Below, one piece after another: positions 24,804-32,963 of a stretch of 64,000 bases of DNA. A program made the translations under genes and the position numbers. The stretch comes from Rossellomorea sp036867415. GTDB lineage: Bacteria > Bacillota > Bacilli > Bacillales > Bacillaceae_B. The notes beneath the pieces were generated by a model. The model saw only the letters and a list, made by a program, of their open reading frames with translations. It searched no databases and was not told where the DNA came from. How positions within the stretch are numbered: the stretch's first letter is position 1; every line of letters begins with the position of its first letter. Location of the stretch: the NCBI RefSeq assembly GCF_036867415.1, contig NZ_JBAJHU010000001.1:434001-498000 (forward strand), written 5' to 3'.

Positions 24804-24920
24804 ATGAGATTACTTTTCTTGAAATTTCTGCTGTATGTGTTTTATCGGGTGACCTGCAGGGGGCTTGGAGCCAGTAAAAGGAAAATTATGGCGCATGACT
24901 TCACCAATGGTTCATGTTGA
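24804..24920 (+). pseudogene. Remnant of a fourth DUF4181-like gene
   Basis: A 38-residue frame starting MRLLFLKFLLYVFYRV and ending KRKIMAHDFTNGSC lines up with the N-terminal 40 residues of paralogue 2 (LFFLKIIFVILIYILL and GRKLLAHEIIN), then stops at TGA. The remaining two thirds of a family member are missing. There is no clear ribosome site. I read this as a decayed copy from local duplication. Confidence 0.6.
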
Positions 24921-25003
24921 GAACTCGTAAAAAGAATCATTCAAGAAGATAAAACGGTGTTATTGCTGAAGTTAAAAGTAGACGACAAGGAGGGGGAGAT
25001 CCG

Positions 25004-25237
25004 ATGAATGTCTTTTTTATGATCTTGATTTTATTTCCAATAATTTCAGTCGTTATAGGCATAGCAGGATACATGATCTTTAAGAATATTTTTACCTCAC
25101 CGGCGTTGGTTTTTATCTGCGCAATGATTGCCCTGTATCTTTTTTTCAACGAAACCTTCTTGATATGGGTATTTCTGTATACGCTTGTGACCCTGGTGTC
25201 CGGAGTGATTGTGATGGCACTGAGCAAAAGAAGGTAA
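25004..25237 (+). CDS. DUF2651-like small membrane protein
   Basis: The 77-residue protein has three hydrophobic segments and the motif FFNETFLIWVFLYTLVTLVS, which I associate with DUF2651 (small Bacillus membrane proteins of unknown function). ATG after AAGGAGGGGGAG. It lies 25 bp before another small membrane protein gene. Confidence 0.65.
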   Translation: MNVFFMILILFPIISVVIGIAGYMIFKNIFTSPALVFICAMIALYLFFNETFLIWVFLYTLVTLVSGVIVMALSKRR

Positions 25238-25262
25238 AGAATGTACAGATTGGAGTTGAACT

Positions 25263-25502
25263 ATGCGCAAGAAAGTCTTTCTATCAATCAAAATCTCCTT
25301 AGTTGTAATAGCATTTTTTCTTCACGCAAATGATCAGCGAAATGAATTCTGGCTGGTCCTTGGGAGCTTTTGGATGGTGACCGGAATCGAGGGTGCAATA
25401 CGGGATTTCCAAGAGGGAAGCAAGTTGTCTTTGGGATTCAACCTCGTCTTCATTGCTGCGACAACGATTTTATTGACGATTGGTATTGTTATCCATTACT
25501 GA
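25263..25502 (+). CDS. Small membrane protein, unknown function
   Basis: The 79-residue protein has a short basic start, then about three hydrophobic stretches, with a conserved-looking FWMVTGIEGAIRDFQEGSK loop. Similar small proteins with an EEYQ-type loop occur at 42949 (VLGIEEYQRGRKRNGHW), so the two may be distant relatives. Function unknown. Confidence 0.6.
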   Translation: MRKKVFLSIKISLVVIAFFLHANDQRNEFWLVLGSFWMVTGIEGAIRDFQEGSKLSLGFNLVFIAATTILLTIGIVIHY

Positions 25503-25647
25503 AGTGGTTTGGTTTGTGGTAAGCGTAGATGACAGGTGAAAATCATTCTACCAGGAGCTTGATAAACTTACAACTTGACTAAATTCTAGAATATATGGAT
25601 GTAGAAATTATGAAATAGATTGAGAAAACAAGGTAGAAGGTGATCCC

Positions 25648-25827
25648 TTGACGTTCCTGAAGATATTTGGCATAGCGTTGTTACTATTTTCCGGATTCAT
25701 TTCCATATTGGTTCTTGATGACGGGGAGCCGAATGGCACGGCATTTCTGATTGTGTTTGGAATCCTCTTTTATTTACCGGTATTATTTGTTGTATCGCTT
25801 GTGATTCATATTAAGAAGAGTGATTGA
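25648..25827 (+). CDS. 59-residue membrane protein with TTG start
   Basis: TTG at 25648 follows AGAAGGTG at good spacing and opens a 59-residue frame with two hydrophobic helices separated by a short acidic loop (LVLDDGEPNG) and ending HIKKSD. Composition and topology are those of the other small membrane proteins in this array. Function unknown. Confidence 0.6.
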   Translation: MTFLKIFGIALLLFSGFISILVLDDGEPNGTAFLIVFGILFYLPVLFVVSLVIHIKKSD

Positions 25828-25980
25828 ACTAAGGGAGGTATAAGAAAGGAGGCAGCGCGTCCCTTGTCTTTGGGAGCAAATGCCTGGTTTACGCAGTTTA
25901 TTGTGTGATGGGAGTTGAATAGGTATAAAAGTTTGAATTTTTCTGGTACTGCATTTTAATTTTAAGAAAGGATGTCCACA

Positions 25981-26196
25981 ATGGCAGTCATTTTAACAAG
26001 TGTTTTCTCAGCTATCATTATAATTATAACTGTCTTTTCTATGATCAAGGTATTCATTATCGCATATAAGAGAAATGAGATATCACAGCGCAAAATTGTA
26101 GTTTATTCAACTTCAGTCATTGTTATCGGTGTTATAGTCGCTTCCATATTACCCTTTGGTTATCAAAGAATAATGAATGCCATTTTATCACAATAG
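25981..26196 (+). CDS. Small membrane protein, unknown function
   Basis: The 71-residue protein has two long hydrophobic helices separated by a basic loop (YKRNEISQRK). ATG 25981 is 8 bases after AAGAAAGGA; the ATG at 25972 overlaps this site. Not assigned to a family. Confidence 0.55.
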   Translation: MAVILTSVFSAIIIIITVFSMIKVFIIAYKRNEISQRKIVVYSTSVIVIGVIVASILPFGYQRIMNAILSQ

Positions 26197-26256
26197 AATG
26201 TTTATTGGAGATAGTGTGAAATGAAATTAAGGTCTTTTGGGAATGAAGATGAATAA

Positions 26257-26408
26257 ATGCTATTTTGGATCCTCATCACACTTTTTGCCATTAGTTTATT
26301 CTGTTATTACTAGGATTATATACGAATAAAAACTGGTTGAAAGCAGCTGCTGTAATTCCATTGATTTTTTCATTGGTTCAAATAGTGAATCTATTTTTGC
26401 ATGGTTGA
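26257..26408 (+). pseudogene. Frameshifted small membrane protein gene
   Basis: Frame 1 from ATG 26257 gives MLFWILITLFAISLF and soon stops; a second frame starting within the same bases continues LLLLGLYTNKNWLKAAAVIP and LIFSLVQIVNLFLHG to a stop at 26406-26408. Joined, they make a plausible 50-residue two-helix protein like its neighbours. A single-base change explains the break. No strong ribosome site is visible, so confidence is low. Confidence 0.4.
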
Positions 26409-26451
26409 AAGTGTAGAGTTTCATAGCATAACATACGAAGGGGGAAGGCCC

Positions 26452-27009
26452 ATGAAAATAGTTCTATTATTCGGCCCGCAAGCTGTCGGTAAAATGACGG
26501 TGGGACAGGAGCTGGAATGTAAGACGGGATTGAAATTATTTCATAATCATATGACGATCGAATTGCTTCAGCCGTTCTTTGGGTTTTCTGAAGAAATGTG
26601 GAGAATCTCGGGTCTTATGAGGGAAGAGATCTTTGAAGCTTATTCGAAAACGGATCAATACGGTATGGTCTTTACATTTATGTGGGCATTTAATGAGCAG
26701 GAGGATTGGAAGTGGGTCGATAAAGTGACGGACATCTTCGAATCCAATGGCTCCGAGGTCTATTTTGTGGAGTTAGAGTCTGATTTGGACGTTCGGTTAA
26801 AGCGGAATGTGACCCCGAACAGATTAAAGCATAAACCTTCCAAAAGGAATGTTGAGGACTCTGAGAAAAGATTGCTGGCATCATTGGACAGGCTAAGATT
26901 GAACTCAAATGAAGGCGAAATTGACAAAAAGAATTATATGAAGATCGATAATAGCAATTTGAGTCCGGAAGAGGTTGCTGAAATGATTATCGGGGAGTTT
27001 CAGTTGTAG
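26452..27009 (+). CDS. P-loop kinase-like ATPase (shikimate/AAA-type small kinase)
   Basis: The 185-residue cytosolic protein has a Walker A motif GPQAVGKMT at residues 8-16 and a lid-like basic region with LDVRLKRNVTPNRLKHK, a layout of small nucleotide or metabolite kinases. Related Bacillus proteins are annotated only as AAA or P-loop family. ATG 26452 follows GGGGGAAGG; the frame is open upstream but without a site. Substrate unknown. Confidence 0.75.
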   Translation: MKIVLLFGPQAVGKMTVGQELECKTGLKLFHNHMTIELLQPFFGFSEEMWRISGLMREEIFEAYSKTDQYGMVFTFMWAFNEQEDWKWVDKVTDIFESNGSEVYFVELESDLDVRLKRNVTPNRLKHKPSKRNVEDSEKRLLASLDRLRLNSNEGEIDKKNYMKIDNSNLSPEEVAEMIIGEFQL

Positions 27010-27091
27010 GGTGATCTTGACCGAACACTGGTCCTGTTTGACTCGTGGTCAGGTAAAGTTTGGAGAGTGTGGGCAGGTTGTTGATGCGAGA

Positions 27092-27127
27092 AAAGAAGCC
27101 TGGACTTGTGCTCAGACTTCTTTCTTG
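27092..27127. terminator. Bidirectional terminator between convergent genes
   Basis: AAAGAAG (27092-27098) and CTTCTTT (27117-27123) form a hairpin extended by CTG/CAG. T-rich ends occur on both strands. Confidence 0.65.
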
Positions 27128-27152
27128 CAATAGTTTTTTCCGACTCGCCACG

Positions 27153-28163
27153 TCATTTCTGGTCCTTTGCCAAATCTTCTCTATCGGCAGCTAAAGGAGG
27201 CTGTTCCAACCATTCATTGGCAATCAAAAGATTCACTCCATCTTCGTCAAACTTTAATATTTCTGTCAATAAACGAGAATAATCCACGGCTAAATCACTT
27301 CTTTGACTTTCAGAAATAGCTACCCCATAGTTTCTGACACCAGCATATGACATAAGAGCAAAATGATATAACATCAGCTTATCGGAAAATGGGGATTCCG
27401 TTGAATCGCTTATTTCCTGGTCAAACGACATAGGTACAGGAAGGGAATGGTTGGATAAATAATCACTAAATACTTTTATATGCTTTGCCGAAATATCTTT
27501 ACCTCTTAGGATATAATTTCGAATTTTTTTTGATTGGAAGACCTGACTAAACCCAATTGCCATACTTGATCCCAATTGATTGGTCTGTATATTTGCATAA
27601 AGATTGGCTATTTCCATTCCTGAAAGGGGACGTTTTCCAAGCCCTTCTAATAAAAAGGATTGCTTATGGACAAATTCCACTTTTTTTGGATATGGAATCG
27701 TAGGTGGTCGGATAGCTAATCCTTTTTCTAATAAAATTTCGGTTACCTCATTACTTAACTCCAAAGTAGAGGTTAAACACTTTGAAAAAAAAGCACGTAT
27801 GTCCTGGCGATAGATGTTTGGTGATACTACGGCATAAGATAAAAGTCCGCCTTTAGCCATATTTTTAACATAATATAAGTAAAACTTATCTGAAAATAAG
27901 CGCTTTGCCTTTAAATTGACGTCTTGTTCCGTAAAACCTTGTGGAATTTGTATATCTTCATCTGACAAAATTCCTTTAATCATCTCTATATGTTGTTGCG
28001 ATAAATCCAAGGCATGACTTACTACGGATTTAATTTCATCATCCTCGATGTGTTTAAGAAAGTACTTAAATACACAAACCGACATACTATCACCCATATA
28101 ACTGTTCCATAAATAGGACATTTCAGCAGCCGTTAACTTGATATGGTCGTGCTTATATTCCAA
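27153..28163 (-). CDS. DUF3231 family protein
   Basis: The 336-residue protein consists of two similar ferritin-like helical halves. The first begins KLTAAEMSYLWNSYMGDSMS and continues VFKYFLKHIEDDEIK; the second has PFSDKLMLYHFALMSYAGVRNYG. This is the DUF3231 family of Bacillus, often plasmid- or spore-associated, function unknown. A longer frame starts at 28208, but GGAGG lies shortly before the TTG whose first base is 28163, giving MEYKHDHIKLTAAEMSYLW, the expected start. The divergent side holds repeat copy B. Confidence 0.85.
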   Translation of the reverse strand: MEYKHDHIKLTAAEMSYLWNSYMGDSMSVCVFKYFLKHIEDDEIKSVVSHALDLSQQHIEMIKGILSDEDIQIPQGFTEQDVNLKAKRLFSDKFYLYYVKNMAKGGLLSYAVVSPNIYRQDIRAFFSKCLTSTLELSNEVTEILLEKGLAIRPPTIPYPKKVEFVHKQSFLLEGLGKRPLSGMEIANLYANIQTNQLGSSMAIGFSQVFQSKKIRNYILRGKDISAKHIKVFSDYLSNHSLPVPMSFDQEISDSTESPFSDKLMLYHFALMSYAGVRNYGVAISESQRSDLAVDYSRLLTEILKFDEDGVNLLIANEWLEQPPLAADREDLAKDQK

Positions 28164-28348
28164 TTTAAACAACCTCCAATTAAATTCGTCATGAATAATA
28201 TCCCTCAAAAAAGAAAAAGTTATGATGAATTATTTATTACAGAAAGATGGACTAACGCTAAGATTAGCCTCTTTATCGATTTTTCCTAACCTGAATCGTT
28301 TGAGTACAATCCGTCTAAATGATAGCGTTAGCTAAAACAAAATTCGCT

Positions 28349-28707
28349 TTTGGAATTTAATGTTAATTTGCAGGAATAGTTTTGATTTTGACAGTATTGA
28401 TGGTGATTTCGGCAGGATTAACCATCATATCAGCAGGAATAATGGTAATTTCGGCTGGATTATTTCACTATTTGGCAGGATCGTCTCGAGAGGCAGGTAG
28501 AATGGTTCGATTTAGCCAGCTAAGGCGATGAAAACGTCCTTCTTGAACGGTTCTGATAAAGTGAATAAATTCAATCTTGCCGTTTCCACCTATAATCTTG
28601 CTATTTAGCCGATTATTCTTGCCGGAATGAAGATAAATTTTTCCAATTTGGCTGATAATCTTGCCGAAACCAAGAATAATTTAGATTTTTAACATAGTAT
28701 TCCAAAT
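28349..28707. repeat. Copy B of the 21-bp-phased inverted element
   Basis: Left arm: the CAG of each unit lies at 28371, 28392, 28413, 28434, 28455 (CTG) and 28476, every 21 bp, with an extra off-phase unit at 28494. Right arm: G of GCC/GCT (or the equivalent base) at 28579, 28600, 28621, 28642, 28663 and 28684, again every 21 bp. Terminal inverted repeat: TTTGGAATTTAATGTTAA at the left against the complement of TTAACATAGTATTCCAAA at the right. This copy shows the terminal repeats most clearly. It separates the DUF3231 gene from the tiny gene at 28810. Confidence 0.85.
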
Positions 28708-28749
28708 AGTTGCCTATCAACGACGAAAAGCCCCCCACTCCTTTATACG

Positions 28750-28799
28750 AAAAAGGCCGGCCCCCCACATTTCACTACGTGTAGGGGACTGGCCTTTTT
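28750..28799. terminator. Strong bidirectional terminator
   Basis: AAAAAGGCCGGCCCC pairs with GGGGACTGGCCTTTTT around an 18-nt loop. On the reverse strand it ends the 24-codon gene at 28810-28884. Confidence 0.85.
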
Positions 28800-28809
28800 C
28801 TATGTACTC

Positions 28810-28884
28810 CTATATAAATAACACTCCTAATCCAATGCCCAGAAAGATCAGCAGGATTGATAGTACGATGACTCTTCTATTCAT
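28810..28884 (-). CDS. 24-residue single-helix membrane peptide
   Basis: The reverse strand has a consensus-like site AGGAGG, 7 bases, then ATG and a 24-residue frame: a basic start (MNRR) followed by one hydrophobic helix VIVLSILLIFLGIGLGVLF. A strong terminator lies 11 bp after its stop. The combination of site, membrane-helix composition and terminator supports a real small gene. Function unknown. Confidence 0.6.
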   Translation of the reverse strand: MNRRVIVLSILLIFLGIGLGVLFI

Positions 28885-29073
28885 GGTTGATGCCTCCTAA
28901 GATGATGAAGTTAGACTTATTTTATCATAGTTTCTATGTGGGGTTCTTGAGTCGGTGGGTACAGGTCGATTATCCAGTTCCCGTTGTTTTTCCAAACGAT
29001 CTATCCCAGCCGGAGCAGCAGGGTCTTCTAATACGTTGAATAACAGAAAGTTAAAAAAATTTCAAAAACCCCC

Positions 29074-29102
29074 TTGTAAAACGCTTTCAATTTTCTTATA
29101 AT
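29074..29102 (+). promoter_or_regulatory. Promoter of the hexuronate/aldonate operon
   Basis: TTGTAA (29074-29079), 17 bp, TATAAT (29097-29102). The spacer holds ACGCTTTCA, half of a cre-like sequence, but with one extra base compared with the consensus, so CcpA control is only possible. Confidence 0.65.
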
Positions 29103-29117
29103 TGAAAACAATAAATA

Positions 29118-29212
29118 ACTAAACCGATTTAGTAAATCGATTTACTCACATGGGTGCAGAAAGATGACTTTTAAAGTCTTTTCTTTTTCACTCGTTACTA
29201 AACCGATTTAGT
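29118..29212 (+). promoter_or_regulatory. Three candidate LacI-family operators upstream of the regulator gene
   Basis: ACTAAACCGATTTAGT occurs at 29118-29133 or one base later and again at 29197-29212; between them TAAATCGATTTA (29133-29144) is a third, adjoining copy. The palindrome TAAAYCGATTTA has the central CG of LacI-family operators. The sites lie just downstream of the promoter and just before the start codon, so the LacI protein would control itself and the operon, possibly with looping between the distant pair (about 78 bp apart). Confidence 0.8.
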
Positions 29213-29235
29213 AAAAGGGTATGGAGAAGATTTTT

Positions 29236-30240
29236 ATGAAAAGAATTACGATTTCAGATGTGGCACAGCATGCAGAAGTATCAAAGAGTACAGTCTCGCA
29301 ATTTTTGAATAAGCGCTACGATTATATGGCGCCGAAGACGAAAGAGCGGATCAGCAAGGCGATCGAGGAGCTGGGGTATCAGCCGAATATTGTTGCCCGG
29401 AGCTTAAAGCAAAAGTCGACTTCTACGATCGGGGTGATCGTCGCGAATATCCTGCACACGTTTTCGACACAGACGATACGGGCTGTAGAGGACATCTGTA
29501 ATGAGCAGGGGTTCCACATTATTGTGTGCAATGCAGATGACAATCCCGAAAAGGAAAGGGAATATATCGAGATGCTGAGGGCCAAGCAGGTTGACGGGCT
29601 CATCATCTTTCCGACAGGGGGCAACATTGACCTGTACAACAGGATGGTCAATGAAAAGTATCCTTTGGTGTTTGTTGACCGTATTGTTGAGGGTCTTGAG
29701 ACTTCATCAATCATGCTCAATAATGAAAGCGCTGTAAAAATGGCGGTAGATCATTTTACAGATAAGGGATATGAACGAATCGGCATTATGACCACTTCCC
29801 TGGAACGGCATGTGACGCCGCGTGTGGAAAGGATCAATGGCTATAAAAAAGCTTTACGTGATAAAGGGATACCGGTCAGAGAGGAATATATCAAGTCTAT
29901 GGAGCTTGAATTGTTACAGGATGGTCTCCGTGACATGCTTTCTTCTGCTGAACCGCCGCGGGCATTGATTGCCGGGAACGATTTAACATTAATCGAGATT
30001 TTAAGGTATATAAAAGCGAATGGGATCAGCATGCCGGATGAGTTGGCACTGATCGGGATTGATGATGTATCGTTTGCGAGCTTGTTTACTCCTGAATTAA
30101 CGACGATTGCACAGCCGACCTTCGAGATGGGAAAACAGGCTGCTGAATTATTACTGAATAAAATTAAGGATCCGGATTTTATCGAAGAAAAGAATGTTTA
30201 TCGTTTCGAGCCGACGTTAATGGTTCGACATTCATGCTAA
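29236..30240 (+). CDS. LacI family transcriptional regulator of the uronate operon (KdgR-like)
   Basis: The 334-residue protein has the LacI HTH at its start (ITISDVAQHAEVSKSTVSQF) followed by a periplasmic-binding-protein-like ligand domain with VDGLIIFPTGGNIDLYNR and LALIGIDDVSFASLF. ATG at 29236 follows GGAGAAGA; the ATG at 29221 is too close to the operator and has no site. As the first gene of an operon with KDG kinase and KDPG aldolase, it resembles B. subtilis KdgR. The effector is probably 2-keto-3-deoxygluconate or a related acid, by inference. Confidence 0.88.
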   Translation: MKRITISDVAQHAEVSKSTVSQFLNKRYDYMAPKTKERISKAIEELGYQPNIVARSLKQKSTSTIGVIVANILHTFSTQTIRAVEDICNEQGFHIIVCNADDNPEKEREYIEMLRAKQVDGLIIFPTGGNIDLYNRMVNEKYPLVFVDRIVEGLETSSIMLNNESAVKMAVDHFTDKGYERIGIMTTSLERHVTPRVERINGYKKALRDKGIPVREEYIKSMELELLQDGLRDMLSSAEPPRALIAGNDLTLIEILRYIKANGISMPDELALIGIDDVSFASLFTPELTTIAQPTFEMGKQAAELLLNKIKDPDFIEEKNVYRFEPTLMVRHSC

Positions 30241-30269
30241 GACATGCACAGGAAAGCGGGGAAGGCAGA

Positions 30270-31220
30270 ATGAAAGATGTAATCACCATTGGGGATGCGA
30301 TGATCACGATGAACCCAGCCTCAAAAGGACCTATGAGATTCGTTCATTCTTTTGAACGGAATGTAGGCGGGGCGGAACTGAATGTAGCCATCGGTTGTGC
30401 CCGCCTGGGGTTAAATACCGGCTGGATCAGCAGATTGGGAAATGATGAATTTGGCCGTTATATCCAGCATTTTGTAAGGGGAGAGGGAATCGATACAACG
30501 CTTGTGAAGCTTGTGGATGGTTATCCCACCTCAGTCAATTTTAAAGAAGTATTGGAGGACGGATCAGGCAGAACGTTTTATTACCGATTGAATTCTCCTA
30601 CATTGACTTTGACGCCCGGATGTTTGGAAGAATCCTATATTCAGAATTCGAAAGTATTACATATCACGGGTGTATTTCCGGCCATCGACGAGAAGAACGT
30701 TGCCCTCATCAAGCATGCCATATCCATTGCAAAGAGGAATGATGTGCTCATCTCATTCGACCCGAATATCCGCTTGAAATTGTGGAGCAAAGAAAGGGCA
30801 AAGGAAGTTCTATCAGATATCCTTCCTTTTGTGGACATCCTGCTGACGGGAGTGGATGAAGCAGAGCTTCTGTTTGATACAAGAGATGAAAAGGAAATCA
30901 TCGAGAAGTCCAAGTTATTGGGGATTGCCTATACAGCCATAAAACTGGGAAGTACAGGTTCGGTGGGCTATCACAATGGGGAATCGATTCACTCAGCTCC
31001 TGTCCCTCCGAAGAAGGTTGTTGATACGGTTGGCGCAGGTGACGGATTTGATGCCGGTTTTATCTATGGAGTCCTGCAGGGCTGGCCGTTAGAGAAGATC
31101 ATGCGTTTCTCCAACACAATCGGCTCAATGGTCGTCAGTGTATCGGGTGATAACGAAGGGCTTCCATACTTGGAAGATGTCCTGATCCAACTTGGCGAGA
31201 AAGAGTTTATCGAACGCTGA
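30270..31220 (+). CDS. kdgK: 2-keto-3-deoxygluconate (KDG) kinase
   Basis: The 316-residue PfkB-family kinase has the N-terminal sugar-binding start ITIGDAMITMNPASKGPM, the glycine pair in RNVGGAELNVAIGCARLG and the C-terminal catalytic signature DTVGAGDGFDAGFIYG. It phosphorylates KDG to KDPG with ATP. ATG 30270 follows GGGGAAGG. Together with the aldolase at 36898 it closes the pathway to pyruvate and glyceraldehyde-3-phosphate. PfkB kinases have diverse sugars; KDG is assigned by context and by the resemblance to B. subtilis KdgK. Confidence 0.88.
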   Translation: MKDVITIGDAMITMNPASKGPMRFVHSFERNVGGAELNVAIGCARLGLNTGWISRLGNDEFGRYIQHFVRGEGIDTTLVKLVDGYPTSVNFKEVLEDGSGRTFYYRLNSPTLTLTPGCLEESYIQNSKVLHITGVFPAIDEKNVALIKHAISIAKRNDVLISFDPNIRLKLWSKERAKEVLSDILPFVDILLTGVDEAELLFDTRDEKEIIEKSKLLGIAYTAIKLGSTGSVGYHNGESIHSAPVPPKKVVDTVGAGDGFDAGFIYGVLQGWPLEKIMRFSNTIGSMVVSVSGDNEGLPYLEDVLIQLGEKEFIER

Positions 31221-31250
31221 TTCAAGAAATTAGCAGAAGAAGAAGAAAGG

Positions 31251-31808
31251 ATGACAGCCTCGATGATGAAAGGTTTGCTTGAAGCGGTTCTCCATGAGAA
31301 TTCACTTGTACTATCTCAAGTCAGTCCGTTGGAAACTGATGATCTGGTCAAAAAAATTCATGAAGCAAAGCGGATTTTTGTTTACGGTGAGGGACGTTCA
31401 GGTTTGATGGGGAAAGCTTTCGCGATGAGATTGATGCACTGTGGATACGAGGTCTATGTCATTGGCGAGACGATTACACCGAGTATGGGCAATGGTGACT
31501 TCCTCATTGCCATCAGTGCATCCGGCTCCTCGACTTCACTTGCCGGTCATTTCTCTACGGCAAATGAAAAGGAAGCCAGCACGTTTATAGTGACTGCTTC
31601 GAAAGAAAATCAGTTGTCCACGGATGGAAAACTGGTGATACCGGCAGCGACAAAACATCGCCGGCAGGGTGAACCGCAAACCATTCAGCCGCTCGGAAGC
31701 CAATTCGATCAAAGTGTCCATCTACTGTTGGATGCCATCGTTATTGCACTTCTTGAAGGAAGGGACCAAAACACTGAACTGCGAAAAAGACATGCGAATG
31801 TAGAATAG
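31251..31808 (+). CDS. 6-phospho-3-hexuloisomerase-like SIS-domain protein
   Basis: The 185-residue protein has the SIS sugar-isomerase fold: IFVYGEGRSGLMGKAFAMRL, ETITPSMGNGDFLIAISASG and the tail PLGSQFDQSVHLLLDAIVI, all as in 6-phospho-3-hexuloisomerases (HxlB/PHI). PHI turns hexulose-6-phosphate into fructose-6-phosphate in the ribulose-monophosphate path, but the partner synthase HxlA is not in the window. Here it is embedded between KDG kinase and a YjmC-like dehydrogenase, so it may isomerise a keto-sugar acid or phosphate. Start uncertain: AAGAAAGG abuts ATG 31251, and ATG 31263 is also possible. Confidence 0.8.
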   Translation: MTASMMKGLLEAVLHENSLVLSQVSPLETDDLVKKIHEAKRIFVYGEGRSGLMGKAFAMRLMHCGYEVYVIGETITPSMGNGDFLIAISASGSSTSLAGHFSTANEKEASTFIVTASKENQLSTDGKLVIPAATKHRRQGEPQTIQPLGSQFDQSVHLLLDAIVIALLEGRDQNTELRKRHANVE

Positions 31809-31840
31809 TATCCATTATTTATGAAGCTGGAGTGAGGAAG

Positions 31841-32851
31841 ATGGCTGAAGTGTTTGTATCACATGAAGAGCTGCAGAAATTAGCTGCCTCAAAACTTGTT
31901 CAGGCTGGACTGGATCTGAATCATGCCGAGGTGACGGCACAGGTGCTGGTACATGCTGATTTGAGAGGTGTCAGTTCGCACGGGGTATTGAGAACGGAGC
32001 ACTATGTCAGACGGTTGAATGAAGGAGGATTGAATAAAAATCCTTCCTTCTCATTCGATCAGACAGGGCCGTGCTCAGGGATATTCGATGGTGATGACGG
32101 ACTAGGTCATGCAGTAGCCAAGCAGGCAATGAATGAAGCGATAACCCTAGCGAAAGAAAATGGGATCGGGATGATCACCGTCATGAACAGCAGTCATTGC
32201 GGGGCACTATCCTATTTTGTTCAACAGGCGGCCGAACAGGGGCTGATTGGTGTCGCGATGACGCATACCGACAAAATCGTCGTTCCGTTCGGAGGCGCGG
32301 AGCCGTTCCTCGGAACAAATCCGATTGCATATGGATTTCCGGCAAAAACGAATAAACCCATCATTCTCGATATGGCTACCAGCAATGCAGCCCTCGGTAA
32401 AATCCTTTACGCAAAGGAAGCAGGGAAGGACATCCCGGATGGCTGGGGAGTGGATGAAGACGGAAAATCCACGACTGATCCAAACAAAGTAAGAGCTTTA
32501 ACGCCATTTGCGGGACCAAAAGGATATGGGCTGGGCATGGTAGTGGATATCTTCTCGGGCTTACTAGCCGGTGCTGCGTTCGGTCCCCATATTTCAAAAA
32601 TGTATGGTGACTACAATAAAACAAGAAAACTGGGGCATTATGTATGTGCCATCAACCCTTCATTTTTCACAAACAAAGAGGATTTCCTCACTAGGATGGA
32701 CGGGATGATCAATGAGATTCATCAGGTGAAACCGGCTGACGGATTCGATCAGGTATTCGTGCCGGGGGAACCGGAACAGCTTAAGGAAGAGAAGCATCTC
32801 CAAGATGGTGTGCCGATCACCGAATCGGTTTATCAGTATCTATCAAACTAG
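31841..32851 (+). CDS. Ldh2/MDH-family oxidoreductase (YjmC-like)
   Basis: The 336-residue protein belongs to the malate/L-lactate/ureidoglycolate dehydrogenase family (type 2): HADLRGVSSHGVLRTEHYVR, SSHCGALSYFVQQAAEQGLI, and FGGAEPFLGTNPIAYGFPAK. Family members reduce 2-oxo acids or oxidise 2-hydroxy acids with NAD(P)H; one, E. coli YiaK, reduces 2,3-diketo-L-gulonate and sits beside a TRAP transporter. B. subtilis has YjmC of this family in its hexuronate operon. GTG 31832 overlaps the site GGAGTGAGG, so ATG 31841 is the start. The true substrate is unknown. Confidence 0.85.
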   Translation: MAEVFVSHEELQKLAASKLVQAGLDLNHAEVTAQVLVHADLRGVSSHGVLRTEHYVRRLNEGGLNKNPSFSFDQTGPCSGIFDGDDGLGHAVAKQAMNEAITLAKENGIGMITVMNSSHCGALSYFVQQAAEQGLIGVAMTHTDKIVVPFGGAEPFLGTNPIAYGFPAKTNKPIILDMATSNAALGKILYAKEAGKDIPDGWGVDEDGKSTTDPNKVRALTPFAGPKGYGLGMVVDIFSGLLAGAAFGPHISKMYGDYNKTRKLGHYVCAINPSFFTNKEDFLTRMDGMINEIHQVKPADGFDQVFVPGEPEQLKEEKHLQDGVPITESVYQYLSN

Positions 32852-32963
32852 GAAACAAATTACCTTGAAAGGAGTGATTCCACAAAGGGGAATTTTTCAG
32901 GGGAAGAAAGCATTCTTTATCGTTCACGTCTTAGGCGAAAATGAAAACAAGGGGGAAATGAAA

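Noticed and set aside
28371..28500. Repeat copies considered as coding sequence for G-R-I heptad proteins
   Set aside because: The frame is closed in copy C, no consistent start or ribosome site exists and both strands are open merely because of the 21-bp phase.
29076..29091. cre (CcpA) site in the uronate promoter
   Set aside because: It has one base too many between the conserved halves; kept only as a possibility in the promoter note.
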